A DNA stretch of 64,000 nt from Hydractinia echinata. Lineage: Eukaryota > Cnidaria > Hydrozoa > Anthoathecata > Hydractiniidae. The DNA is taken from the NCBI GenBank assembly GCA_030067915.1, contig JASGCC010000639.1:1-64000 (forward strand), written 5' to 3'. The translations under genes were made by a program, and so were the position numbers. Shown piece by piece: positions 10,929 through 22,208 of this stretch (its first letter is position 1; every line of letters begins with the position of its first letter). The notes beneath the pieces were generated by a model, which was given only the letters and a program-made list of their open reading frames with translations, was not told where the DNA came from and ran no database searches.

Positions 10929-11008
10929 GGCAGGATGCCGAGCGGTCTAAGGCGCTGGTTAAGGTACCATTCACTTCGGTGGCGCGAGTTCGAATCTCGC
11001 TCCTGACA
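10929..11008 (+). tRNA. tRNA-Leu-AAG: tRNA-Leu (AAG), slot B, degraded
   Basis: 80 nt. One G lost near position 9, one T lost in the anticodon loop (six-base loop), a changed stem (taccat), and acceptor end ctgaca. Partner of 6796 in the 4.13 kb repeat. Confidence 0.5.
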
Positions 11009-11491
11009 TTTTATCTTGCATGTCTGGAAATGTCGTCGGACAGAAGATCTCGTACGCTTAAATAATTTTTCGCCGGAAACCCGCGAATTTTTCAAAATAT
11101 AATTAACAAGTCTTCCTCGCATTGGGGAAAGGTAGCGCTTGTTCCACTTGATTTTGCTTAAACTTCCGTCTATTTTTAGAGACACCGATCTGAAGTATTT
11201 AAGCGTCATGAGATTTCGATTTACAACTTGTTGAGAACGATAGTCCGGATGAAACGTCTTTATTGTCATGTTCAACATATCTCTGTATAATTTTATAATT
11301 TCTAACATTTTACCCACAAGCAATAATTTACAGCGTCTAAATATTCAAAGTTCACTTGTCAGCGGATGGTTTTAGGACTTCGGATCTTAGGATAATTGGT
11401 TAGAGCAAAAATATTTCCGCTAACGTCAGCATAAGCTACTTTTTGGTTTCCCTGTATTTTCTTGGCACGGCATTTTATATCTTAAAAATCA

Positions 11492-11573
11492 TGCAGGATG
11501 GCCGAGCGGTCTAAGGCGCTGGTTTAAGGCACCAGTCACTTCGTTGGGGCGAGTTTGAATCTCGCTCCTGTCA
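11492..11573 (+). tRNA. tRNA-Leu-AAG: tRNA-Leu (AAG) occupying slot A
   Basis: 82 nt. Copy of 7360, with T1, AAG anticodon and the same variable arm changes; T-loop TTTGAAT is an extra difference. Confidence 0.65.
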
Positions 11574-11956
11574 ACTTATCATATATGTCTGGAAATGACG
11601 TCGGACAAACGTACTTATTTCCGCTTAACTTTTTCGTCGAGAAAAATTTGGGACTTTTTTAAAAAAGTATTTTACAAGATTCGCTTGCATGAATGACGGG
11701 AGCGCTGAAACTGCTTTACTGTGCAGGCATTCCACTCAAAAACAGGCAAAACCATCTATATTGCTCAAAAGTCACCCGAAAAATACACTTGCAGTGGAAT
11801 GGCAGAGCTGGTTGGGCATCAACGTATCATTTTGTGTCACTTACTTATTTAAATCTTTCATAAATTTCGGTGATTCATATTTGTCATCTAGTGCTTAAAT
11901 ACGCGCAAATACGATATTATCTGCACGCTCGTCCACATTATGTATTCGAAAAGGCG

Positions 11957-12038
11957 GGCAGGATAGCCGAGCGGTCTAAGGCGCTGGTTTAAGGCACCAT
12001 TCACTTCGGTGGCGCGAGTTCGAATCTCGCTCCTGTCA
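11957..12038 (+). tRNA. tRNA-Leu-AAG: tRNA-Leu (AAG), slot B
   Basis: 82 nt; GATAGCC and ACCAT as in 7826, with a T4 directly after it at 12039-12042. Confidence 0.8.
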
Positions 12039-12524
12039 TTTTATCTTGCATGTCTTGAAATGTCGTCGGACAGAAGATCTCGTTTACGCTTAAATACTTT
12101 GCCGCCAGAAACACGCGAATTTTTTGAAAATATAATTAACAAGTCTTCCTCGCATTGGGGATAAGTAGCGCTTGTTCCACTTGATTTTGCTTAAACTTCC
12201 GTCTATTTTTAGAGACACCGATCTGAAATATTTAAGCGTCATGAGATTGCGATTTACAACTTGTTGAGAACGATGGTCCGGATGAAACGTCTTTACTGTC
12301 ATGTTCAGCATATCTCTGTATAATTTTGTAATTTCTAACATTTTACCCACAAGCAATAATTTACAGCGTTTTAATATTCAAAGTTCACTTTTCAGCGGAT
12401 GGTTTTAGGACTTCGGATCTTAGGATAATTGGTCAGAGCAAAAATATTTCCGCTAACGTCAGCATAAGCTATTTTTTGGTTTCCATGGACTTTCTTGGCA
12501 CGGCATTTTATATCTTAAAAAGCA

Positions 12525-12606
12525 GGCAGGATGGCCGAGCGGTCTAAGGCGCTGGTTTTAGGCACCAGTCACTTCGGTGGCGCGAGTTCGAATCTCGCTC
12601 CTGCCA
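12525..12606 (+). tRNA. tRNA-Leu-TAG: tRNA-Leu (UAG), slot A
   Basis: 82 nt; only change is T71 to C, which improves the acceptor stem. Confidence 0.93.
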
Positions 12607-12991
12607 ACTTATCATACATGTCTGGAAGTGACGTCGGACAAACGTTCTTATTTCCGCTTAACTATTTCGCCGAGAGAAATATGCGAATTTAAAAAAAAAA
12701 GTATTTTACATGTTTTGCTGGCATGAATGAGGGGTGGCCCAGAAACTGCTTGACTGTGCAGGTATTCCGCCCACAAGCAGGCAAAATCTTCTAGATTACT
12801 CAAAAGTCACCGAAAAATACACCTGCAGTGGAATGTGCAGAGCTGGTTGGGCATCAACGTATCATTTTGCGTCACTTACTGATTTAAATTTTTGATAAAT
12901 TTCGGTCATTCATGTTTGTCATCTAGTGCTTAAATACGCGGAAATACGATGTTATCTGCACGCTCGTCCACATGATGTATTTAAAAAGGCG

Positions 12992-13073
12992 GGCAGGATG
13001 ACCGAGCAGTCTAAAGCACTGGGTTAAGGCACCAGTCACTTCGGTGGCGCGAGTTCGAATCTCGCTCCTGTCA
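12992..13073 (+). tRNA. tRNA-Leu-AAG: tRNA-Leu (AAG), slot B, stem mismatches
   Basis: 82 nt; gaccgagcag, aaagcac and a CTGGG anticodon stem that mispairs at 31-39. Confidence 0.65.
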
Positions 13074-13510
13074 TCTTATCTTGCATGTCTGGAAATGTCG
13101 TCGGACAGAAGATCTCGTTTACGCTTAAATAGTTTGCCGTCAGAAACACCCGAATTTTCCAAATTATAATTAACAAGTCTTCCTTGCATTGGGGAAAAGT
13201 AGCGCTTGTTCAACTTGATTTTGCTTAAACTTCCGTCTATTTTTAGAGACACCGATCTTTTATGTTTAAGCGTCATCAGATTTCGATTTACAACTTGTTG
13301 AGAACGATAATCCGGATGAAAAGTCCTTACAGTCATGTTCAAATATTTCTGGATAATTTCATAATTTCTAACATTTTACCCACAAGCAATAATTTACGGC
13401 GTTTTAAAATTCAAAGTTCACTTGTCAAAAAATTTCCGCTAACGTCAGCATAAGCTACTTTTTGGTTTCCCTGTACTTTCTTGGCATGGAATTTTATATC
13501 TTAAAAAGCA

Positions 13511-13592
13511 GGCAGGATGGCCGAGCGGTCTAAGGCGCTGGTTTTAGGCACCAGTCACTTCGGTGGCGCGAGTTCGAATCTTGCTCCTGTCA
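13511..13592 (+). tRNA. tRNA-Leu-TAG: tRNA-Leu (UAG), slot A
   Basis: 82 nt; one T-stem change (CTTGC), still G-U compatible. Confidence 0.88.
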
Positions 13593-13976
13593 ACTTATCA
13601 TACAGGTCTGGAAATGACGTCGTACAAACGTTCTTATTTCTGCTTAGCTATTTCGCCGAGGAAAATATGCGAACTTTAAAAAAAAGTATTTTACAAGTTT
13701 CGCTTGCATGAATGACTGGGGCGCTGAAACTGCTTGACTGTGCAGGTATTCTGCACACAAACAGGCAAAACCCTCTAGATTGCTCAAAAGTCACCTGAAA
13801 AATACACTGGCAGTGGAATGTGCAGAGCTGGTTGGGCATCAACGTATCATTTTGTGTCACTTACTTATTTAAATTTTTGATAAATTTCGGTCATTCATGT
13901 TTGTCATCTAGTGCCTAAATACGCGGAAATACGATATTATCTGCACGCCCGTCCATATTATGTATTTGAAAAGGCG

Positions 13977-14058
13977 GGTAGGATGGACGAGCAGTCTAAG
14001 GCGCTGGTTTTAGGCACCAGTCACTTCGGTGGCGCGAGTTCGAATCTCGCTCCTGTCA
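13977..14058 (+). tRNA. tRNA-Leu-TAG: tRNA-Leu (UAG) occupying slot B
   Basis: 82 nt. Slot B flanks (tatttgaaaaggcggg before, catcttatcttgc after) but anticodon UAG. C3 is T and the D-arm reads GGACGAGCAG. Repeated at 14960. Confidence 0.8.
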
Positions 14059-14496
14059 TCTTATCTTGCATGTCTGGAAATGTCGTCGGACAGAAGATCT
14101 CGTTTACGCTTAAATAGTTTGCCGTCAGAAACACCCGAATTTTCCAAAATATAATTAACAAGTCTTCCTTGCATTGGGGAAAAGTAGCGCTTGTTCAACT
14201 TGATTTTGCTTAAACTTCCGTCTATTTTTAGAGACACCGATCTTTTATGTTTAAGCGTCATCAGATTTCGATTTACAACTTGTTGAGAACGATAATCCGG
14301 ATGAAAAGTCCTTACAGTCATGTTCAACATATTTCTGGATAATTTCATAATTTCTAACATTTTACCCACAAGCAATAATTTACGGCGTTTTAAAATTCAA
14401 AGTTCACTTGTCAAAAAATTTCCGCTAACGTCAGCATAAGCTACTTTTTGGTTTCCCTGTACTTTCTTGGCATGGAATTTTATATCTTAAAAAGCA

Positions 14497-14578
14497 GGCA
14501 GGATGGCCGAGCGGTCTAAGGCGCTGGTTTTAGGCACCAGTCACATCGGTGGCGCGAGTTCGAATCTTGCTCCTGTCA
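14497..14578 (+). tRNA. tRNA-Leu-TAG: tRNA-Leu (UAG), slot A
   Basis: 82 nt; variable loop ATCG and T-stem CTTGC. Confidence 0.83.
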
Positions 14579-14959
14579 ACTTATCATACAGGTCTGGAAA
14601 TGACGTCGTACAAACGTTCTTATTTCTGCTTAGCTATTTCGCCGAGAGAAATATGCGAACTTTAAAAAAAAGTATTTTACAAGTTTCGCTTGCATGAATG
14701 ACTGGGGCGCTGAAACTGCTTGACTGTGCAGGTATTCTGCACACAAACAGGCAAAACCCTCTAGATTGCTCAAAAGTCACCTGAAAAATACACTGGCAGT
14801 GGAATGTGCAGAGCTGGTATACACAAATCATTTTTGTGTCACTTACTTATTTAAATTTTTGATAAATTTCGGTCATTCATGTTTGTCATCTAGGCCTAAA
14901 TACGCGGAAATACGATATTATCTGCACGCCCGTCCATATATATGTATTTGAAAAAGGCG

Positions 14960-15041
14960 GGTAGGATGGACGAGCAGTCTAAGGCGCTGGTTTTAGGCAC
15001 CAGTCACTTCGGTGGCGCGAGTTCGAATCTCGCTCCTGTCA
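14960..15041 (+). tRNA. tRNA-Leu-TAG: tRNA-Leu (UAG) occupying slot B
   Basis: 82 nt; copy of 13977 one dimer downstream, same C3T and D-arm changes. Confidence 0.8.
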
Positions 15042-15477
15042 TCTTATTTTGCATGTCTGGAAATGTCGTCGGACAGAAGATCTCGTTTACGCTTAAATAG
15101 TTTGCCGTCAGAACACCGAATTTTCCAAAATATAATTAACAAGTCTTCCTTGCATTGGGGAAAAGTAGCGCTTGTTCCACTTGATTTTGCTTAAACTTCC
15201 GTCTATTTTTAGAGACACCGATCTTTTATGTTTAAGCGTCATCAGATTTCGATTTACAACTTGTTCAGAACGATAATCCGGATGAAAAGTCCTTACAGTC
15301 ATGTTCAACATATTTCTGGATAATTTCATAATTTCTAACATTTTACCCACAAGCAAGAATTTACGGCGTTTTAAAATTCAAAGTTCACTTGTCAAAAAAT
15401 TTCCGCTAACGTCAGCATAAGCTACTTTTTGGTTTCCCTGTACTTTCTTGGCACGGAATTTTATATTTTAAAAAGCA

Positions 15478-15558
15478 GGCAGGATGGCCGAGCGGTCTAA
15501 GGCGCTGGTTTTAGGCACCAGTCACTTCGGTGGCGCGAGTTCGAATTTGCTCCTGTCA
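15478..15558 (+). tRNA. tRNA-Leu-TAG: tRNA-Leu (UAG), slot A, one base short
   Basis: 81 nt; 3' T-stem reads aatttgc, so the T-arm is damaged. Confidence 0.65.
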
Positions 15559-15940
15559 ACTTATCATACATGTGTGGAAATGACGTCGTTCAAACGTTCT
15601 TATTTCCACTTAACTATTTCGCGAGAGAAATATGTGAATTTAAAAAAAATTTTTTACAAGTTTTGCTTGCATGAATGACTGGCGCGCTGAAACTGCTTGA
15701 CTGTGCAGGTATTCCGCCCACAAACAGGAAAAAACCCTCTAGATTGCTCAAACTTCACCCGAAAAATACACTTGCAGAGGAATGTGCAGAGCTGGTTGGG
15801 CATCAACGTATCATTTTGTGTCACTTAATTATTTAAATTTTTGATAAATTTCGGTCATTCATGTTTGTCATCTAGTGCCTAAATACGCGGAAATACGATA
15901 TTATCTGCACGCTAGTCCACATTATGTTTTTGTAAAGGTG

Positions 15941-16022
15941 GGCAGGATGGCCGAGCGGTCTAACGCGCCGGTTAAATGCAGCAGTCACTTCGGTGGCGCG
16001 AGTTTGAATCTCGCTCCCGTAA
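15941..16022 (+). pseudogene. Degenerate tRNA-Leu, slot B (loop reads AAU, no U33)
   Basis: 82 nt. The anticodon arm is CCGGT TAAATGC AGCAG: U33 is lost, the formal anticodon is AAU, and the stem mispairs. The T-loop is TTTGAAT and C72 is A. Unlikely to be functional. Confidence 0.6.
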
Positions 16023-16458
16023 TCTTATCTTGCATGTCTGGAAATGTCGTCGGACAGAAGATCTCGTTCACGCTTAAGTACTTTGCCGCCAGAAACAGGC
16101 GAATTTTTCAAAGTATAATTAACAAGTCTTCCTCGCATTGGGGAAGGTAGCGCTTGTTCCACTTGAATTTGCTCAAACTTCCGTCTATTATAAGAGATAC
16201 CGATCTTAAGTGTTTAAGCGTCATCAGATTTCGATTAACAACTTGTTGAGAACGATAGTCTTTATGAAAAGTCCTTACAGTCATGTTCAACATATCTCTG
16301 TATAATTTCATAATTACTAACATTTTATCCACAAGCAATAATTAAAGTCGTTTTAATATTCAAAGTTCACTTGGCAAAACATTTCTCGTAACGTCAGCAT
16401 AAGCTAATTTTTGGTTCCCTGTACTTTCTTGACACGGCATTTTATATCTTTAAAAGCA

Positions 16459-16540
16459 GGCAGGATGGCCGAGCGGTCTAAGGCGCTGGTTTTAGGCACC
16501 AGGCACTTCTGTGGCGCGAGTTTGAATCTCGCTCCTGTCA
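16459..16540 (+). tRNA. tRNA-Leu-TAG: tRNA-Leu (UAG), slot A
   Basis: 82 nt; changed variable arm (ggcacttctgtgg) and T-loop TTTGAAT. Its downstream spacer A passes directly into spacer B at ~16630, skipping the slot B gene. Confidence 0.7.
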
Positions 16541-16978
16541 ACTTTTCATACATGTTTGGAAATGACGTCGTACAAACGTTCTTACTGCCGCTTAACTATT
16601 TCACTGAGAGAAATATACGAATTTAAAAAAATATAATTAACAAGTCTTCCTCGCATTGGCGAAAAGTAGCCCTTGTTCCACTTGATTTTGCTTCAACTTC
16701 CGTCTACTTTTAGAGACACACGATCTTAAGTGTTTAAGCGTCATCAGGTTTCGATTTACAACTGTTGAGAACGATAGTCCGGATGAAAAGTCCTTACAGT
16801 CATGTCCACCATATTTCTGGATAATTTTCATAATTTCTAACATTTTACCCACAAGCAATAATTTAAGGCGTTTTAATATTCAAGGTTCACTTGTCAAAAC
16901 ATTTCCGTTAACGTCAGAAAAAGCTACTTTTGGGTTTCCCTTACTTTCTTGGGACGGCATTTTATATCTTAAAAAGCA

Positions 16979-17060
16979 GGCAGGATTCCCGAGCGGTCTA
17001 AGGCGCTGTTTTTAGGCACCAGTCCCTTCGGTGGCGAGAGTTCGAATCTCGCTCCTGTCA
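16979..17060 (+). tRNA. tRNA-Leu-TAG: tRNA-Leu (UAG), slot A, degraded
   Basis: 82 nt; positions 8-10 altered (ggattcccgag), weak anticodon stem (ctgtt), gtcccttcgg, and gagag before the T-loop. Confidence 0.55.
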
Positions 17061-17182
17061 ACTTATAATACATGTCTGGAAATGACGTCGTACAAACGTT
17101 CTTATTTCCGCTTAACTATTTCGCCCAAGGAAATATGCGAATTTAAAAAAAAATTATTTCACAAGTTTCCCTTGCATGAATG

Positions 17183-17226
17183 ACTGGTGCCTTTAACCAA
17201 CGCTTAGACCGCTTGGCCATCCTGCC
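17183..17226 (-). pseudogene. tRNA-Leu 5' fragment at an inversion junction
   Basis: 5' half of a minus-strand tRNA, G1 at 17226, cut off just past the anticodon stem where plus-strand spacer A is joined. The two sides share a short tgactgg-like motif, so a microhomology join is plausible. Confidence 0.75.
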
Positions 17227-17707
17227 TGCTCTTTAAGATATAAAATGCCGTGCCAAGAAAGTACAGGGAAACCAAAAATTAACTTATTCCGACGTTAGCA
17301 GAAATGTTTTTGCTCTAACCAACTATCTTAAGATCCGAAGTACTAAGACCATCGCTGACAAGTGAACTTTGAATATTAAAACACCGTAAATCATTGCTTA
17401 TGGGTAAAATGTTTGAAACTTATGAGATTATCCAGAAATAAGTTGAACATGACTGTAAGGACTTTTCATCCGGACTATCATTCTCAACAAGTTGTAAATC
17501 GAAATCTGATGACGCTTAGACACTTAAGATGGTGTCTCTAAAATAGACGGAAGTTTAAGCAAGATAAAGTGCAACAAGCGCTACTTTTCCCCAATGCGAG
17601 GAAGACTTGTTAATTATATTGGAAAATTCGGGTGTTTCTGGCATCAAAGTATTTAAGCGTAAACGAGATCTTCTGTCCGACGACATTTCCAGACATGCAA
17701 GATAAGA

Positions 17708-17788
17708 TGACAGGAGCGAGATTCGAACTAGCGCACCACCAGTGACAGGTGCTTAAACCAACGCCTTAGACCGCTCGGCCATCCTGCC
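17708..17788 (-). tRNA. tRNA-Leu-AAG: tRNA-Leu (AAG), degraded
   Basis: 81 nt with a six-base anticodon loop and scrambled variable arm. Slot A leader but slot B trailer, so a hybrid copy. Confidence 0.5.
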
Positions 17789-18226
17789 TGCTTTTTAAGA
17801 TATATAATGCCGTGCCTACAAAGTACAGGGAAACCAAAAAGTAGCTTATGCTGACGTTAGCGGAAATCTTTTGACAAGTGAACTTTGAATTTTAAAACGC
17901 CGTAAATTATTGCTTGTGGGTAAAATGTTAAAATTATGAAATTATCCAGAAATATGTTGAAGATGACTGTAGGGATGTTTCATCCGGACTATCGTTTCTC
18001 AACAAGTTGTAAATCGAAATCTGATGACGCTTAAACACTTAAGATCGGTGTCTCTAAAAATGACGAAGCTTAAGCAAAATCAAGTGGAGCAAGCCCTAAT
18101 TTTCCCCAATGCGAGGAAGACTTGTTAATTATGTTTTGAAAAATTCGCGTGTTTTCTGGCGGCAAATACTTAAGCGTAAACGAGATCTTCTGTCCGACGA
18201 CATTTCCAGACACTTGCAAGATAAGA

Positions 18227-18308
18227 TGACAGGAGCGAGATTCGAACTCGCGCCACCGAAGTGACTGGTGCCTAAAACCAGCGCCTTAGACCGCTCGGCC
18301 ATCCTGCC
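18227..18308 (-). tRNA. tRNA-Leu-TAG: tRNA-Leu (UAG), consensus copy
   Basis: 82 nt and identical to the UAG consensus, but its 3' flank is of slot B type, so it is a slot hybrid. Confidence 0.92.
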
Positions 18309-18505
18309 TGCTTTTTAAGATATAAAACGCCGTGCCAAGAAAGTACAGGGAAACCAAAAAGTAGCTTTATGCTGACGTTAGAGGAAATGTTTTGACAAGT
18401 GAACCTTGAATATAAAACGCCGTAAATTATTGCTTGTGAGTAAAATGTTGGAAATTATGAAATTATCCAGAAATATGTTGAACATGGATTGTAAGGACGT
18501 TTCAT

Positions 18506-18605
18506 NNNNNNNNNNNNNNNNNNNNNNNNNNNNNNNNNNNNNNNNNNNNNNNNNNNNNNNNNNNNNNNNNNNNNNNNNNNNNNNNNNNNNNNNNNNNNNN
18601 NNNNN
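18506..18605. other. Assembly gap, 100 N
   Basis: Spacer B is interrupted after gtaaggacgtttcat, and the sequence restarts at a point ~150-200 bp earlier in the unit. The gap must therefore hide extra repeat or be a misjoin; 100 is a placeholder length. Confidence 0.97.
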
Positions 18606-18979
18606 TTAAGATTCTAAGTCCAAAAACCATGCTGACAAGTGAACTTTGAATATTAAAACGGCGTAAATTATTGCTTGTGGGTAAAATGTTAGAAATTATG
18701 AAATTTACAGAGATATGTTGAACATGACTGTAAGGACGTTTCATCCGGACCATCGCTCTCAACAAGTTGTAAATCGAAATCTCATGACGTTTAAACACTT
18801 CAGATCGGTGTCTCTAAAATAGACGGAAGTTTAAGCAAATGCAAGTGGAACAAGCGCTGTTTTTCCCCAATGCGGGAGACTTGTTAATTATATTTTGAAA
18901 AGTTCGCGTGTTTCTGGCGGCAAAGTATTTAAGCGCAAAGAGATTTCCGTGACGACATTTCCAGACATGCAGCATAAGA

Positions 18980-19061
18980 TGACAGGAGCGAGATTCGAGC
19001 TCGCGCCACCGAGGTGAGTGGTGCCTTAAACCAGCGCCTTAGACCGCTCGGCCATCCTGCC
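18980..19061 (-). tRNA. tRNA-Leu-AAG: tRNA-Leu (AAG), slot B
   Basis: 82 nt; changes in the variable arm (gaggtgagtgg on the plus strand) and T54 to C. Only ~95 bp from the next copy. Confidence 0.7.
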
Positions 19062-19156
19062 CGCCTTTTAAAAAATTCCCGTATTTCTCTCGGCGAAATA
19101 GTTAAGCGGAAATAAGAACATTTGTCCAACGTCATTTCCAGACATGCAACATAGGA

Positions 19157-19238
19157 TGACAGGAACGAGATTCGAACTGGCGCCACCGAAGTGACTGGTG
19201 CCTTAAACCAGCGCCTTAGACTGCTCGGCCATCCTGCC
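19157..19238 (-). tRNA. tRNA-Leu-AAG: tRNA-Leu (AAG), slot B
   Basis: 82 nt; one T-stem mismatch, GAGCAG in the D-loop. Its 3' flank mixes spacer A and slot B bases. Confidence 0.75.
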
Positions 19239-19619
19239 CGTCGTTTCAAATACATAATGTGGACGAGCGTGCTGATAATATCGTATTTCCGCGTATTTAA
19301 GCACTATATGACAAACATGAGTAACCGAAACTTATGAAAAATTCAAATAAGTAAGTGACGCAAAATGATACGTTGATGCCCAACCAGCTCTGCACATTCC
19401 ACTGCAAGTGTATTTTTCGGGTGACGTTTGAGCAATCTAGAGGGTTTTGCTGTTTTTGGGTGGAATACCTGCACAGTCAAGCAGTTTCAGCGCTCCCGTC
19501 ATTCATGCAAGCGAAACTTGTAAAATACGTTTTTTTTAAATTCCGTATTTCTCTCAGCGAAATAGTAAGCGGAAATAAGAACGTTTGTCCTACATCATTT
19601 ACAGACATGTATGATAAGT

Positions 19620-19701
19620 TGACAGGAGCGAGATTCGAACACGCGCCACCGAAGTGACTGGTGCCTAAAACCAGCGCCTTAGACCGCTCGGCTATCCTGC
19701 C
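19620..19701 (-). tRNA. tRNA-Leu-TAG: tRNA-Leu (UAG), slot A
   Basis: 82 nt; GATAGCC and a T-stem mismatch (gcgtgttcg). Mirror partner 63851 shares both. Confidence 0.78.
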
Positions 19702-20181
19702 TGCTTTTAAGATATAAAATGCCGTGCCAAGAAAGTACAGGAAACCAAAAATAGCTTTTGCTGACGATAGCAGAAATGTTTTTGCTCTAACCAATTATCT
19801 TAAGATCCGAAGTCCTAAAACCATCCGCTGAAAGTGAACTTTGAATATTAAAACGCCGTAAATTATTGCTTGTGGGTAAAATGTTAGAAATTATGAAATT
19901 ATACAGAGATATGTTGAACATGACTGTAAGGACGTTTCATCCGGACCATCGTTCTCAACAAGTTGTAAATCGAAATCTCATGACGTTTAAACACTTCAGA
20001 TCGGTGTCTCTAAAAATAGACGGAAGTTTAAGCAAATGCAAGTGGAACAAGCGCTGTTTTCCCCAATGCGAGGAAGACTTGTTAATTATATTTTGAAAAG
20101 TTCGCGTGTTTCTGGCGGCAAAGTATTTAAGCGTAAACGAGATCTTCTGTCCGACGACATTTCCAGACATGCAACATAAGA

Positions 20182-20263
20182 TGACAGGAGCGAGATTCGA
20201 ACTCGCGCCACCGAAGTGACTGGTGCCTTAAACCAGCGCCTTAGACCGCTCGGCCATCCTGCC
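20182..20263 (-). tRNA. tRNA-Leu-AAG: tRNA-Leu (AAG), slot B, consensus copy
   Basis: Reference AAG copy, reading CUU (and CUC if A34 is deaminated to inosine, as is known for this isoacceptor in animals). 82 nt. The body is the same as the UAG gene at 5315 except for one base, position 34. The anticodon stem CTGGT/ACCAG closes TTAAGGC. Acceptor, D, variable (CAC-TTCG-GTG) and T arms all pair, and both internal promoter boxes are intact. It lies between spacer A upstream and spacer B downstream. The flank is catcttatgttgc-like, without a proximal T4. Confidence 0.95.
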
Positions 20264-20639
20264 TGCCTTTTCAAATACATAATGTGGACGAGCGTGCAGA
20301 TAATATCGTATTTCCGCGTATTTAAGCACTAGATGACAAACATGAATGACCGAAATTTATGAAAAATTTAAATAAGTAAGTGACACAAAATGATACGTTG
20401 ATGCCCAACCAGCTCTGCACATTCCACTGAAAGTGTATTTTTCGGGTGACTTTTGAGCAATCTAGAGGGTTTTGCCTGTTTTTGGGTGGAATACCTGCAC
20501 AGTAAAGCAGTTTCAGCGCTCCCGTCATTCATGCAAGCGAAACTTGTAAAATACTTTTTTTTAAAATTCCCGTATTTCTCTCGGCGAAATAGTTAAGCGG
20601 AAATAAGTCTTACATCATTTACAGACATGTATGATAAGT

Positions 20640-20700
20640 TGACAGGAGCGAGATTCGAACTCGCGCCACCGAAGTGACTGGTGCCTAAAACCAGCGCCTT
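20640..20700 (-). pseudogene. tRNA-Leu (UAG), slot A, 5' end deleted
   Basis: The 3' 61 nt are consensus, including the UAG loop, T-arm and A73, but the 5' acceptor and most of the D-arm are replaced by leader sequence (tatgaagatataaat). The mirror partner 62830 is intact, so this arm lost the piece. Confidence 0.8.
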
Positions 20701-21176
20701 TATGAAGATATAAATGCTGTGCCAAGAAAATACAGGGAAACCAAAAGTAGCTTTTGGAGACGATAGCAAATATGTTTTTGCTCTAAACAATTATCTTAAG
20801 ATCCGAAGTCCTAAAATCATCCGCTGACAAGTGAACTTTGAATATTAGAACGCCGTAAATTATTGCTTGTGGGTAAAATGTTAGAAATTATGAAATTCTC
20901 AGAAATATTTGAAGATGACTGTAAGGACGTTTTATCCGGACTATCGTTCTCAACAAGCTGTAAATCGAAATCTCATGACGCTTAAACACTTCAGATCGGT
21001 GTCTCTAAACATAGACGGAAGTTTAAGCAAAGTCAAGTGGAAAAAGCGCTGTTTTTCCCCAATGCGAGAAGACTTGTTAATTATATTTTGAAAAGTTTGC
21101 GTGTTTCTGGCGTCAAAGTATTTAAACGTAAACGAGATCTTCTGTCCGACGACATTTCCAGACATGCAACATAAGA

Positions 21177-21258
21177 TGACAGGAGTAAGATTCGAACTCG
21201 CGCCACCGAAGTGACCGGTGCCTTAAACCAGCATCTTAGACCGCTCGGCCATCCTGCC
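21177..21258 (-). tRNA. tRNA-Leu-AAG: tRNA-Leu (AAG), slot B
   Basis: 82 nt; changes in T-stem (TCTTAC), 3' anticodon stem (ACCGG) and at gatgc before it. Confidence 0.68.
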
Positions 21259-21641
21259 CGCCTTTTCAAATACATAATGTGGACGAGCGGGCAAATAATA
21301 TCGTTTTCCCGCGTATTTAAGCACTAGATGACAAACATGAATGACCGCAATTGATGAAAAATTTAAATAAGTAAGTGACGCAAAGTGAAACGTTGATGCC
21401 CAACCAGCTCTGCACATTCCACTGCAAGAGTATTTTTCGGGTGACTTTTGAGCAATCTGGAGGGTTTGCCTGTTTTTGGGTGGAATACCTGCACAGTCAA
21501 GCAGTTTCAGTGCTCCTGTCATTCATGCATGCGAAACTTGGAAAATACTTTTTTTTAAAATTCCCGGATTTTTTTCGGCGAAATAGTTAAGCGGAAATAA
21601 GAACGTCTGTCCGACATGATTTACAGACATGTATGATAAGT

Positions 21642-21723
21642 TGACAGGAGCGAGATTCGAACTCGCGCCACCGAAGTGACTGGTACCTATAACCAGCGCT
21701 CTAGACCGCTTGGCCATCCTGTC
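21642..21723 (-). tRNA. tRNA-Leu-TAG: tRNA-Leu (UAG-like, U33 lost), slot A
   Basis: 82 nt. The loop is TATAGGT, so U33 is A. G2 is A, giving an A-U pair at 2-71; the D-arm has GCCAAGCGG. Same variant at 22663. Doubtful activity. Confidence 0.6.
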
Positions 21724-22208
21724 TGCTTTTTAAGATATAAAATGCCGTGCCAAGAAAGTATAGGGAAACCAAAAAGTAGGTTTTGCTGACGTTAGCAGAA
21801 ATGTTTTTTCTCTAACCAATTATCTTTAGATCCGAAGTCCTAAGACCATCCGCTGACAAGTGAAATTTGAATATTAAAACACCGTAAATCATTGCTTGTG
21901 GGTAAAACGTTTGAAATTATGAGATTATCCAGAAATAAGTTGAACATCACTGTAAGGATTTTTCAACCGGACTATCGTTCTCAACAAGTTGTAAATGGAA
22001 ATCTGATGACGCTTAAACACTTCAGATCTGTGTCTCTAAAAATAGACGAAAGTGCAAGCAAAATCAAGTGGAACAAGCGCTACTTTTCGCCAATGCGAGG
22101 AAGACTTGTTAATTATATTTTGAAAAGTTCGCGTGTTTCTGGCGGCAAAGTATTTAAGCGTAAACGAGAACTTCTGTCCGACGACATTTCCAGACATGCA
22201 ACAAAAGA

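Larger units (their letters stand above)
1..17182 (+). repeat. tRNA-Leu dimer array, block 1 (plus orientation)
   Basis: Seventeen slot pairs in head-to-tail order, each ~1.0 kb: UAG gene, spacer A, AAG gene, spacer B. Distances between successive gene starts alternate at about 460 and 550 bp. Copies from 1 to 6.9 kb carry many single-base losses; copies from 7 to 16 kb are nearly all 82 nt. The last units (16.5-17.1 kb) have lost the slot B gene. The block ends at 17182, where a minus-strand tRNA fragment is joined. No protein gene is supported. Confidence 0.93.
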
